DNA of 64,000 nt from Entoloma clypeatum (Eukaryota > Basidiomycota > Agaricomycetes > Agaricales > Entolomataceae), in NCBI GenBank assembly GCA_963565915.1, contig OY751485.1, positions 1,116,001 through 1,180,000 of the forward strand. Reading direction: 5' to 3'. The translations under genes were made by a program, and so were the position numbers. This document shows, one piece after another, positions 20,027-30,900 of this stretch. The first letter of the stretch is position 1; each line of letters opens with the position of its first letter. The notes beneath the pieces are model-generated. The model worked only from the letters and a program-made list of their open reading frames with translations. It was not told the origin of the DNA and made no database searches.

Positions 20027-22361
20027 CTTCCGCAAGGAAGAAAAAGCCTGGATCAGGGACGACGACGTAGCTCTCGGGGCGATACGCCTGAAGGTCTCTG
20101 AGGCGATCAGACGACACATCAAAGACAGCACCTCGGCACTTGACGCGTGGAAAACGCTAAAAGATGCCTACTCCAAGGTATCCCCGGCTGTCATCTTTGG
20201 CGACTTCAAGGCCGCCGCCACCTACAAGCTGTCTGGACGCGACCCCGTGCCTGAAATTGAACGCCTGGGGTCTCTCTTCGCCCGGCTCGCCGATTCGAGC
20301 TTTGTCGTCCCCGATCTAATGCAGGCAATGATCCTGGCCAATGCAATTCCCGACGCCTGGTCGTCACTCTCCACCGCCCTTTTCCAGGTCTACAACGCCG
20401 ACGATTTCACCTACAAAGCCGTCGCCGAAAGCATCATCTCCGAATACCGGCGCAAGTATGCTATAGGGTCTACTCGGGCGTCCAACGAGCAGGCCCGGAA
20501 AATCTCTGGGACAAAGCACAAGGGGCAGGACCCCAAATGGGAAAAGCAGCAAAAGCCGAGTACCTCGCAGAACGATGCTGACGAGCAGCCTAACTCGGCT
20601 GACCCAAGTACCGCTTCTGAAAAGAAGAAGGGAAAGGGACGCTGGCGCAATCAGAAGAAAAGCGCTAACAATGCGGACAACACGTCCGACCATGTGGAAG
20701 AAACGGTTGAGTTTGTTGCTCCCGCCATCCACTTCCCCCCTCTTCAGGCACCATCCTTCACCACTGTCACTGGCCGCAGGAAAACAACGAGTACCGCCCA
20801 GCCAGACTCTCAAAGAATGCAGTTGCTCCTTCAGCGAATGAACCCGCCTCCATCCCAGTACACCGGGCTTCCTTCGGGCAAGCCGTCTGCGTGGAAAAAG
20901 AATGACCACGTCAGGAAACTCGCACGGAGCATTGGCGCTCGTCCTTCAGGGTCAAATGTTCGAATTCTGGATACGATTATCCCAGAAGAAGATGAAAGAC
21001 CATCCAAGCAGCGTCGAGTCACTCCACCTTTGGATGACTCCCTCAGGATGATGGACATAGACCATCAAAGCGAGCGGATGGGGCCGGAACAATTCGAAGA
21101 TGGGCTGATTGAACTTGATGACGTGTAAAATATTAGCTAGTACTAGTGCAGAATGTATGGATTATATTGACAGCGATCTATATAAAAAATATACAGAGCA
21201 CTTTGCGTCATGCACACACTGTAAGGAGAAAGAACGCGCACAATGGATCTTAGACTCCGGTGCCTCGTTACACTTTACCCATGAGTTCAAGGACTTTGCG
21301 TACTACAGGCCTCTCAAGGCTAAGCGATTTTTCCAAACAGCCGCAAAGGGAAAGAAACTGGAAATTCTCGGAGTTGGGGCCGTTCCAGTACGGCATACCC
21401 TAAATGGGGAAATAAAAACCCATCTTCTCCGACCTGTATTCTACATTCTGGACATGGACACACGCCTATTGTCCCTAGGCATCTTCCTTAATCACGGTTA
21501 CAAAGTAGACGGAATGCGTGGAGAAATTAACATCTCCAAAGGACAGAACAAAATACAGTTCTCACCTCACATTCTCGGACAAACCATTTATTGGTTAAAC
21601 ACTGAAATACGCTATGACCAAATCCACGCGATCTCTAGCGAAATCACTGTTGAAACCTGGCATAAACGCCTTGGCCACCCAAATGACCAGGCGCTCAATA
21701 AGATTCCCACCAGTACCAAAGGAGTACCCAGAACGTTAGTACATGAGAAATCACAGGAAAGCTGCACGGGGTGTCTAAAAGGAAAAATGCCAAATCAATC
21801 TTATCCTAACTCGATGACAAGGGCTGTCAAACCCTTTGATTTGATCCATTCGGATTTAAAGCAGATATCCACGGCATCGTACCATAAGTACAAATATTTC
21901 CTTACCTTTTTGGACGATTTTTCATCCCATGTCTGGGTCGTCTTGCTTAGGAAGAAGTCAGGCGCCATCACGGCGCTGAAACAATTCCTTGCGATGATCC
22001 AGAATCAATTCGCCGCCACCCCTAAAAAATGGCGGGTTGATGGAGGTGGAGAATTTGACGAATACAAGGATGTACTTGCCGATCATGGAATTCTGAGTGA
22101 CATCACACTCCCATATCAGCATCAGCAGAATGATAGAGCAGAACGGATAAATCGAACTCTGTGGGAAAAATCTCAGGCATTATGCTTCGACACATGCTTA
22201 CCACCTATGTGGTGGGAATTCTGCCTGGAACATGCAGCATTTCTCTACAACAGAACCCCCATGCAGCGTCTTGAATGGAAAACCCCTTACTTCAGGGTGA
22301 CCAATGAGATCCCCGACATGTCCAGTGTCAGAGTATTTGGATGTCAGGCATATGTATATAT

Positions 22362-22667
22362 TGTTGAAGTTCCACCTGGGCGCTAGCCACAGGTGTACTG
22401 AGCAACACGGCTACAGTGGAAGTACTCTACGATACCGCTATAGTCACTTACATGGTTTGGAGGGGGGTAAGGCTGGTGAGAGCGGTTGAGGCTGGTGAGA
22501 GCGATGGAGCTGGTTAAGAGTCAAGAGACAACATGTTGATATTGACAGTTTCCTGGTCTTATATACCATACTACTGTTTGTACCAACCAAACAAGTATGT
22601 AATGAAGATATGTAAAGGTCATGTGATGTAATCTAATCTAATCTACGTGATGGGAAAAGTTTCAACA
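22362..22667 (-). repeat. Copia-1 LTR (inverted)
   Basis: 306 bp, minus orientation. Followed by a run of seven C (22668-22674), which is the GGGGGGG polypurine tract of the reversed half. Longer than the two forward LTRs by an insertion of about 19 bp (a repeat of GAGGCTGGTGAGAGCG), which it shares with the intact element's LTRs. Confidence 0.9.
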
Positions 22668-22742
22668 CCCCCCCATATTTAGTACATACTTCTAAATACA
22701 TCTTACTTTTTCCCACATATATATATAGGTACTCTGTTTCGC

Positions 22743-24851
22743 CTAGTTTTTTATCAATCCGAAGTACGGGATAAACTTGGAAAAGAGGATTTTTCCCAGA
22801 TTCTTAGTTAAAAGGTCTGCAGGGTTGTTCACTCCTTCAATGAATTCGACCGTAATTATCCCTTCAGAGACTTTTTCTCTGACGAAGTGGAATCACACGT
22901 CAATGTGCTTGGATCGCTTCTCAGTTACAGGGTTGGATGCAATAAAGACGGAGCCGTTGTTATCTCCGTAGATCGGTACGGATCCGATCTGCATTCCAAG
23001 TTTGGCAAGCATGCTTCTCAGCCATGTTGCTGCGCGACTGCAGTCTGATAACGCCATATACTCTGCTTCTGTGGAAGAGAGGGTGATGGTCTTTTGCGCC
23101 GATGATACCCATGTCACTGCTCCGGACGCCAGTGATATGAAGAAGCCAGTGGTAGACCTCCTCGTGTTTTCATCTGACGCCCAGTCGGAGTCTGTGAATG
23201 CATAGATTCCTTTCCCTGAGTCGCCATCATACATGATTGCGTAATTTTTTGTCGCCTTCAGATACCTGCAAATATCCCTAGCCACTTCTAAATGGCGTTT
23301 GGTGGGATTTGCGGAAAACTGTGACATTTTAATCACGGCAAAACAGATGTCTGGCCTTGTTCCAATCATCAGATATAGAAGTGATCCGATGACGGATTGG
23401 TACTTTGATCGAAGTTCTGCATTGGGTTCATCTTCGGACATCATGGGTTTGTAGCCCGTAGGAAGTGGGGTATGGGTGGCGTTAGATTCGCTCATCCCCA
23501 TTCGTTCGAGTATTTTCTCAAGGTAAGGTACTTGATCGATGAAGATACGTTTCCCGCGTTGCCTTATTTGGATAGAGAGAAATTCTTTTGGTTCCCCATC
23601 AGGCACAATGTGCCCTAGGTCCCTGCATTCCCATGTGGTCATGAAGGCCTTCTTTTTCTCTAGCGTATATTCCTGGTTTGTGCCGAGAAAAGCAGAGTCG
23701 TCGACATAGATGACAGCAATTACAATTTCCCCATTGGTACTCTTGTGAATGAACACTCCCGCATCGGAGTGAAGCCGGACAAAGCCGAGCTTTTTCATGG
23801 AGGAATCAAGTTCCCTCCACCAGGCTAATGCGGCCTGCTTAAGTCCATATAGAGCTTTGAATAGTTGGTACACGAGGTGTTCTTTCCCTTTTACTATGTA
23901 GCCCTCAGGCTGTCGCATGTAAATGACTTCACAGAGCGTTCCATAGAGGAAGGCTGATGAGACGTCCAAAAGTGTCATGAACCACCCTTCAAGGGCTGTC
24001 AATGCCAGTATTAGTCGGACGGTTTCATATCTTACGACTGGTGAGAAGATCTGATCAAAGTCGATCCCTTCTACCTGTGAAAAGCCTTTTGCGACAAGGC
24101 GTGCTTTCAGACGCCCGTCGGACTTTTCGTTATAAACCCATTTGTTCCTTAGGGCTTTCCTCCCTGCAGGCAGGGGTACTAGCTCCGTGATCACCCCGCG
24201 GCGTTTGAGCATGTCTAGCTCTTTACATTCAGCCGCATACCAGTCTTCTTTATTTGGAAGAGGGTATATGTCTTTATGGGACATTTCAACAATGCCAACT
24301 TGGACTGATATCGCCTCCATCAGGAGGTCATTCATCCATGCCATTTGACTGCCCAATCTCCGTCTTCGATCTAATTTTTCAAGATCAGACGCTGGAGTGT
24401 CTTCCCCATAGATGCTTCCTGGCATCTTCCAAACTCGTCGTTCCCTGATCGGTGGATCTGGTACTTGCTCGGGTTCCGGAGTGGGTACTCGCAGTTCGTC
24501 ATCAGGCTCACTTGCAGGCAATTCGTTGTCTGATTCAGGTTGATCCTGTTCAATGGGAATTGGGTCATGAGGTGTTTCGTTGTGACTATCATCATCATTG
24601 CTGCCGGGAATGAGATCCTCAAACTCATCAGCCGGCTCTGGGTCTTCCATTTCTGGGTGGCTTTCTGGCAACGGGTTGATGTGGCATCTAGGGTACTTGC
24701 TTTCATCAAAGATAGCTTTCCCGCCCATGAAAATCGTGTTGGTCTGGGGATCCATGAAGCGGTATCCTTTGACCCCTGGTTTCGATCCGAGATAAATCAT
24801 CAATCGGGATCTTGATTCCAGGGAGTTCCTACGTTTCTCCTTTGGGATATA
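22743..24851 (-). pseudogene. Copia-1 integrase end, RT and RNase H (inverted half)
   Basis: Minus-strand frame beginning TATATCCC (YIPKEKRRN). Contains RT (KWVYNEKSDGRLKARLVAKG, LLDVSSAFLYGTL, catalytic VIYVDDSAFLG), RNase H (YAFTDSDWASDENTRRS, LSSTEAEYMALSDC) and the C-terminal block ending GLIKN at 22743. One TGA at 22893-22895 replaces the CGA seen at the same place in the intact copy (near 28070). Together with 13469-22361 it makes up one complete Copia reading, with only TATAT duplicated. Confidence 0.9.
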
Positions 24852-25142
24852 TGTTGAAACTTTTCCCATCATGTAGATTAGATTAGATTAGATTACATCA
24901 CGTGACCTTTACATATCTTCATTACATACTTGTTTGGTTGGTACACACAGTAGTACGGTATATAAGACCAGGAAACTGTCAATATCAACATGTTGTCTCT
25001 TGACTCTTAACCAGCTCCATCGCTCTCACTAGCCTTACCCCCTCCAAACCATGTAAGTGACCATAGCGGTATCGTAGAGTACTTCCACTGTAGCTATGTT
25101 GCTCAGTACACCTGTGGCTAGCGCCCAGGTGGAACTTCAACA
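24852..25142 (+). repeat. Copia-1 LTR (second forward)
   Basis: 291 bp. Begins exactly after the duplicated pentamer (ATATA on this strand, 24847-24851). Followed at 25143-25154 by the primer site GGTTATGGGCCC. Confidence 0.92.
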
Positions 25143-25502
25143 GGTTATGGGCCCCGGATAGCAGAGGGACTTGGGAAACGCTGGCAACAGCGAGTACCTG
25201 CCCACTCTACCCTGGTTGGCAAAGAACCGATCGAAAGATCTAGGTTCTGAGTCTTACTTCTTCACATATGAACCTGGGAACGTCATTACGACAAGTACCT
25301 GTCATGAGACGTCCCTAAGGGGATTGACCTAGTACACTCCATGTGGAAACGTTGATCACACCTCATACATTTCTGACATATAAAGGGTTTTCCTGTGACT
25401 GCTATTCCTAAAGGGAATATGTCATAAGGAATCATTTAATTGTTTTCTTGAATCATATTCATAACACATCACTGATTGGGAACCCTTTTAGATTCATCTA
25501 CA

Positions 25503-27079
25503 ATGTCTACTTCTCGCTCTGCTCTTGACACCATCACCCCCTTCGACGGCATCGACTACCAAAGCTGGGCCGAAAAGATGAAGTCCTACCTCCTCCATCA
25601 AGGAGTTTGGCGCCTTGTTTCTGGCGACATCACCCGCCCTGTCATTGCCGACTTCACCACCACGGTCTCCACCCCTGGTGCCACTGCTGCCGCTCCCCCT
25701 GTGCTGGCTACTACAGTTGACCAGCCCGGCTTCCGCAAGGAAGAAAAAGCCTGGATCAGGGACGACGACGTAGCTCTCAGGGCGATACGCCTGAAGGTCT
25801 CTGAGGCGATCAGACGACACATCAAAGACAGCACCTCGGCACTTGACGCGTGGAAAACGCTAAAAGATGCCTACTCCAAGGTATCCCCGGCTGTCATCTT
25901 TGGCGACTTCAAGGCCGCCGCCACCTACAAGCTGTCTGGACGCGACCCCGTGCCTGAAATTGAACGCCTGGGGTCTCTCTTCGCCCGGCTCGCCGATTCG
26001 AGCTTTGTCGTCCCCGATCTAATGCAGGCAATGATCCTGGCCAATGCAATTCCCGACGCCTGGTCGTCACTCTCCACCGCCCTTTTCCAGGTCTATGACG
26101 CCGACGATTTCACTTACAAAGCCGTCGCCAAGAGCATCATCTCGGAATACAGGCGCAAGTACTCGGTCGGGTCTACTCATGCATCCAATGAGCAGGCCCG
26201 GAAAATTTCCGGGACAAAGCGCAAGGGGCAGGACCCCAAATGGGAAAAGCAGCAAAAGCCGAGTACCTCGCAGAACGACGCTGACGAACAGCCTAACTCG
26301 ACTGACCCTAGTACCACTTTTGAAAAGAAGAAGGGAAAAGGACGCTGGCGCAACCAAAAGAAAAGTGCCAACACTGCGGACAACACGTCCGACCATGTGG
26401 AAGAAACGGTTGAGTTTGTTGCTCCCGCCATCCACTTCCCTCCTCTTCTGGCACCGTCCTTCACCACCATCACTGGCCGCGGGAAAATGACAAGTACCGC
26501 ACAGCCCGATTCCGGAAAAATGCAGTCGCTCCTGCAACGAATGAACCCCCCTCCGTCACAGTACACCGGGCTTCCTTCTGGAAAACCGTCTGTGTGGAAA
26601 AAGAACGATCACATCCGCAAACTCGCGCGGAACATTGGTGCTCGTCCCTCTGGATCAAACCTTCGTATCCTAGACACCATCATTTCTGACATCGATGAAA
26701 GGCCGGCTAAACAGCGTCGCGTAGCCCCATCGATAGAAGAATCACTGAAGATGATGGACATAGACCATCAAAGCGAGCGGAGGGGCCGGAACAATTCGAC
26801 TCTCAAACTTGACCAAATGGGAAACGCTAATAATCACGCACAGACGTTTGAATATATATTAGCTAGTACCGATGCAGATAGTATAGATCTCTTTAGTGAT
26901 GATCTGTACAAAAAATATATCAAACATTTCGCGTCCTGCACACACTGCAAAGAGAGAGAACACGCTCAGTGGATCTTAGATTCCGGCGCATCATTACACT
27001 TTACCCATGAGTTTAAAGACTTCGCGTATTACAGGCCTCTCAAGGCTAAGCGATTCGTCCAAACAGCTGCAAAGGGAAA
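25503..27079 (+). CDS. Copia-1 gag-protease, partial at assembly gap
   Basis: Open frame from ATG 25503 to the N run. UBN2 gag domain (about residues 1-230), a basic Ser-rich linker and protease WILDSGASLHFTHEF near 495. By eye the first 590 bp or so of coding sequence is nearly identical to 13469-13700 plus 20027-20393, with one CpG transition. It then becomes clearly different (near 26095), so this copy looks chimeric. No CCHC knuckle is visible, only CTHC before the protease. Confidence 0.88.
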
Positions 27080-27279
27080 NNNNNNNNNNNNNNNNNNNNN
27101 NNNNNNNNNNNNNNNNNNNNNNNNNNNNNNNNNNNNNNNNNNNNNNNNNNNNNNNNNNNNNNNNNNNNNNNNNNNNNNNNNNNNNNNNNNNNNNNNNNNN
27201 NNNNNNNNNNNNNNNNNNNNNNNNNNNNNNNNNNNNNNNNNNNNNNNNNNNNNNNNNNNNNNNNNNNNNNNNNNNNNNN
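27080..27279. other. Assembly gap (200 N)
   Basis: Exactly 200 N, a typical fixed-size scaffold gap. It joins a plus-strand Copia protease to a minus-strand Gypsy-2 gag, so the true intervening DNA may be several kilobases. Confidence 0.99.
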
Positions 27280-27535
27280 GCTTTGGCAGCGACCGACTTG
27301 TTGGCGATGGAGAATCATGTGGCGATGTCATCGGAAAAACCTAGCCAGGTGATGTTCTCGTTGTCAACGGCAAGAGCGTCTAACTTGTTACTGGCCCAGT
27401 GTCTGCCGGACCCTTCCATCATGCGGGATAACACCGCAAGAATCTTCTGATCGTCTGTGAGGCTCTTTTGGAACCTGATGTATAGTTTGGTGGCTTTCCA
27501 CCACTCGTCGAAGGTGTATCTGTCCTTGAACATCC
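27280..27535 (-). pseudogene. Gypsy-2C gag middle part
   Basis: Capsid segment with YTFDEWWKATKLYIRFQKSL and SRMMEGSGRHWASNK, running into the N run. Confidence 0.85.
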
Positions 27536-27846
27536 TGTTGAAGTTCCACCTGGGCGCTAGCCGCAGGTGTACTGAGCAACACGGCTACAGTGGAAGTACT
27601 CTACGATACCGCTATAGTCACTTACATGGTTTGGAGGGGGGTAAGGCTGGTAAGAGTGGTTGAGGCTGGTGAGAGCGATGGAGCTGGTTAAGAGTCAAGA
27701 GACAACTTGTTGATATTGACAGTTTCCTGGTCTTATATACCGTACTACTGTTTGTACCAACCAAACAAGTATGTAATGAAGATATGTAAAGGTCACGTGA
27801 TGTAATCTAATCTAATCTAATCTACGTGATGGGAAAAGTTTCAACA
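27536..27846 (-). repeat. Copia-1 3' LTR
   Basis: 311 bp, ends TGTTGAAG and TTTCAACA on the plus strand. Contains a CACGTGAT E-box and four TAATC units in U3. Followed by CCCCCCC (27847-27853), the polypurine tract. Confidence 0.95.
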
Positions 27847-27920
27847 CCCCCCCATATTTAGTACATACTTCTAAATACATCTTACTTTTTCCCACATATA
27901 TATAGGTACTTTTGTTTCGC

Positions 27921-30900
27921 CTAGTTCTTTATCAGTCCGAAGTACGGGATAAACTTGGAAAAGAGGATTTTCCCCAGATTCTTAGTCAAAAGGTCCGCAG
28001 GGTTATTCACTCCTTCGATGAATTCGACCGTAATAATTCCTTCGGAGACTTTTTCTCTGACGAAGTGGAATCGCACGTCAATGTGCTTGGATCGCTTCTC
28101 AGTTACAGGGTTGGATGCGATAAAGACGGAGCCGTTGTTATCTCCGTAGATCGGTACTGACCCGATCTGCATTCCAAGTTGGGCAAGCATGCTTCTCAGC
28201 CATGTTGCTGCGCGACTGCAATCTGATAGCGCCATATACTCTGCTTCTGTAGAAGAGAGGGCGATGGTTTTTTGCGCCGATGATACCCATGTTATCGCTC
28301 CAGACGCCAGTGATATGAAGAAGCCGGTGGTAGACCTCCTCGTGTTTTCATCTGACGCCCAGTCGGAGTCTGTGAATGCATAGATCCCTTTCCCTGAGTC
28401 CCCATCGTACATGATCGCGTAATTTTTCGTTGCCTTCAAATATCTGCAAATATCCCTAGCCACCTCTAAATGGCGTTTGGTGGGATTTGCGGAAAATTGG
28501 GACATTTTGATTACAGCAAAGCAGATGTCAGGCCTCGTTCCAATCATCAGATATAGGAGTGATCCGATGACGGATTGGTACTTGGATCGGAGTTCCGCAT
28601 TGGGTTCATCTTCGGACGCCATGGGTTTGTAGCCCGTAGGGAGTGGCGTATGGGTGGCATTAGATTCGCTCATCCCCATGCGTGCCAGAATTTTCTCAAG
28701 GTAAGGTACTTGATCAATGAAGATCTTCTTCCCACGTTGCCTTATTTGGATTGAGAGAAATTCCTTTGGTTCCCCATCGGGCGCTAGGTGACCTAGGTCC
28801 CTGCATTCCCATGTTGTCATGAAGGCCTTCTTCTTTTCTAGCGTATATTCCCGGTTTGTGCCGAGAAAAGCAGAGTCGTCGACATAGATGACGGCGATTA
28901 CAATTTCCCCATTGGTACTTTTGTGAATGAACACTCCCGCATCGGAGTGAAGCCGGACAAAGCCGAGCTTTTTCATGGAGGAATCAAGTTCCCTCCACCA
29001 GGCTAATGCGGCCTGCTTAAGTCCATATAGAGCTTTGAATAGTTGGTACACGAGGTGTTCTTTCCCTTTTACTATGTAGCCCTCAGGCTGTCGCATGTAA
29101 ATGACTTCACGGAGCGTTCCATAGAGGAAGGCTGATGAGACGTCCAAAAGAGTCATGAACCACCCTTCAAGGGCTGTCAATGCCAGTATTAGTCGGACGG
29201 TTTCATATCTTACGACTGGTGAGAAGATCTGATCAAAGTCGATCCCTTCTACCTGTGAGAAGCCTTTTGCGACGAGGCGCGCTTTCAGACGCCCGTCGGA
29301 CTTTTCGTTGTAAACCCATTTGTTCCTTAGAGCTTTCCTCCCTGCAGGCAGGGGTACTAGCTCCGTGATCACCCCGCGGCGTTTGAGCATATCTAGCTCT
29401 TTACGTTCAGCCGCATACCAGTCTTCTTTATTTGGAAGAGGGTATATGTCTTTATGGGACATTTCAACGATGCCAACTTGGACTGACATTGCCTCCATCA
29501 GGAGGTCATTCATCCATGCCGTTTGACCGCCCAATCTCCGTCTTCGATCTAATTTTTCAAGATCAGACGCTGGAGTGTCTTCCCCATAGATGCTTCCTGG
29601 CATCTTCCGAACTCGTCGTTCCCTGATCGGTCGATCTGGTACTTGCTCGGGTTGTGGAGTGGGTACTCGCGGTTCGTCATCAGGCTCACTGGCAGGCAGT
29701 TCGTTGTCTGATTCAGGTTGATCCTGTTCAATGGGAACTGGGATATGAGGTGTTTCGTTGTGACTATCGTCATCGTTGCTGCCAGGAATGAGATCCTCAA
29801 ACTCATCAGCCGGCTCTGGGTTTTCCATTTCTGGGTGGTTTTCTGGCAACGGGTCAATGTGGCATCTAGGGTACTTGCTTTCATCAAAGATAGCTTTCCC
29901 GCCCATGAAAATAGTGTTGGTCTCAGGATCCATGAAGCGGTATCCTTTGACCCCTGGTTTCGATCCGAGATAAATCATCAATCGGGATCTTGATTCCAGG
30001 GAGTTCCTACGTTTCTCCTTTGGGATATATACATATGCCTGACATCCAAATACTCTGACACTAGACATGTCGGGGATCTCATTGGTCACCCTGAAGTAAG
30101 GGGTTTTCCATTCAAGACGCTGCATGGGGGTTCTGTTGTAGAGAAATGCTGCGTGTTCCAAACAGAATTCCCACCACATGGGCGGTAAGCATGCATCGAA
30201 GCGTAATGCCTGAGATTTTTCCCATAGTGTTCGATTGATCCTTTCTGCTCTACCATTCTGTTGGTGCTGATATGGGAGCGTGACATCGATCAGAATTCCA
30301 TGATCGGCAAGTACATCCTTGTATTCATCAAATTCTCCACCTCCATCAACCCGCCACTTCTTAGGGGTAGCGGCAAATTGATTCTGGATCATCGCAAGGA
30401 ATTGTTTCAGCGCCGTGATGGCACCTGACTTCTTCCTAAGCAAGACGACCCAGACATGGGATGAAAAATCGTCCAAAAAGGTAAGGAAATATTTGTACTT
30501 ATGGTACGATGCCGTGGATATCTGCTTCAAATCCGAATGGATCAAATCAAAGGGTTTGACAGCCCTTGTCATTGAGTTAGGATAAGATTGATTCGGCATT
30601 TTCCCTTTTAGACACCCCGTGCAGCTTTCCTGTGATTTCTCACGTACTAGCGTTTTGGGTACTCCTTTGGTACTGGTGGGAATCTTATTGAGCGCTTGGT
30701 CATTTGGGTGGCCAAGGCGTTTGTGCCAGGTTTCGACAGTGATTTCGCTAGAGATCGCATGGATCTGGTCAAGGCGTATTTCAGTGTCTAACCAATAAAT
30801 GGTTTGTCCGAGAATGTGAGGCGAGAACTGTATTTTGTTCTGTCCTTTGGAGATGTTGATTTCTCCACGCATTCCGTCTACTTTGTATCCGTGATTAAGG

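Larger units (their letters stand above)
13469..22361 (+). pseudogene. Copia-1 gag-protease-integrase, interrupted
   Basis: The reading starts at ATG 13469 (MSTSRSALDTITPFDGIDYQ, UBN2-type Copia gag). It is cut at 13700 by Gypsy-2 and resumes at 20027 after the duplicated CTTCC. A deletion of about 75 bp near 21118 compared with the intact copy (31240-31340) brings in a stop at 21126. The protease (WILDSGASLHFTHEF), the pre-integrase domain (WHKRLGHPNDQALNK) and the integrase core (LIHSDLKQI, WRVDGGGEFDEY, NDRAERIN) then follow from 21109. The reading ends at GCQAYVYI, where the inverted LTR begins. The integrase has NDRAER where the intact copy has NGRAER. Confidence 0.9.
12818..27079. mobile_element. 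Copia-1 rearranged complex with inverted 3' half
   Basis: Order on the plus strand: LTR(+) 12818-13108; gag to integrase (+), interrupted by Gypsy-2, ending at 22361; LTR(-) 22362-22667; integrase end, RT and RNase H (-) to 24851; LTR(+) 24852-25142; gag to protease (+) up to the N run. The forward half ends ...TATAT|TGTTGAAG. The reversed half, read in its own sense, starts TATATCCC. The intact element at about 30030 reads GTATATATCCC with no duplication. The 5-bp duplication at exact LTR termini points to integration of the element's own ends into its interior. Confidence 0.8.

Noticed and set aside
20364..20909. 181-codon minus frame opposite Copia gag
   Set aside because: Shadow of the GC-rich gag sequence; similar shadows appear at 26067-26537 and 31716-31988.
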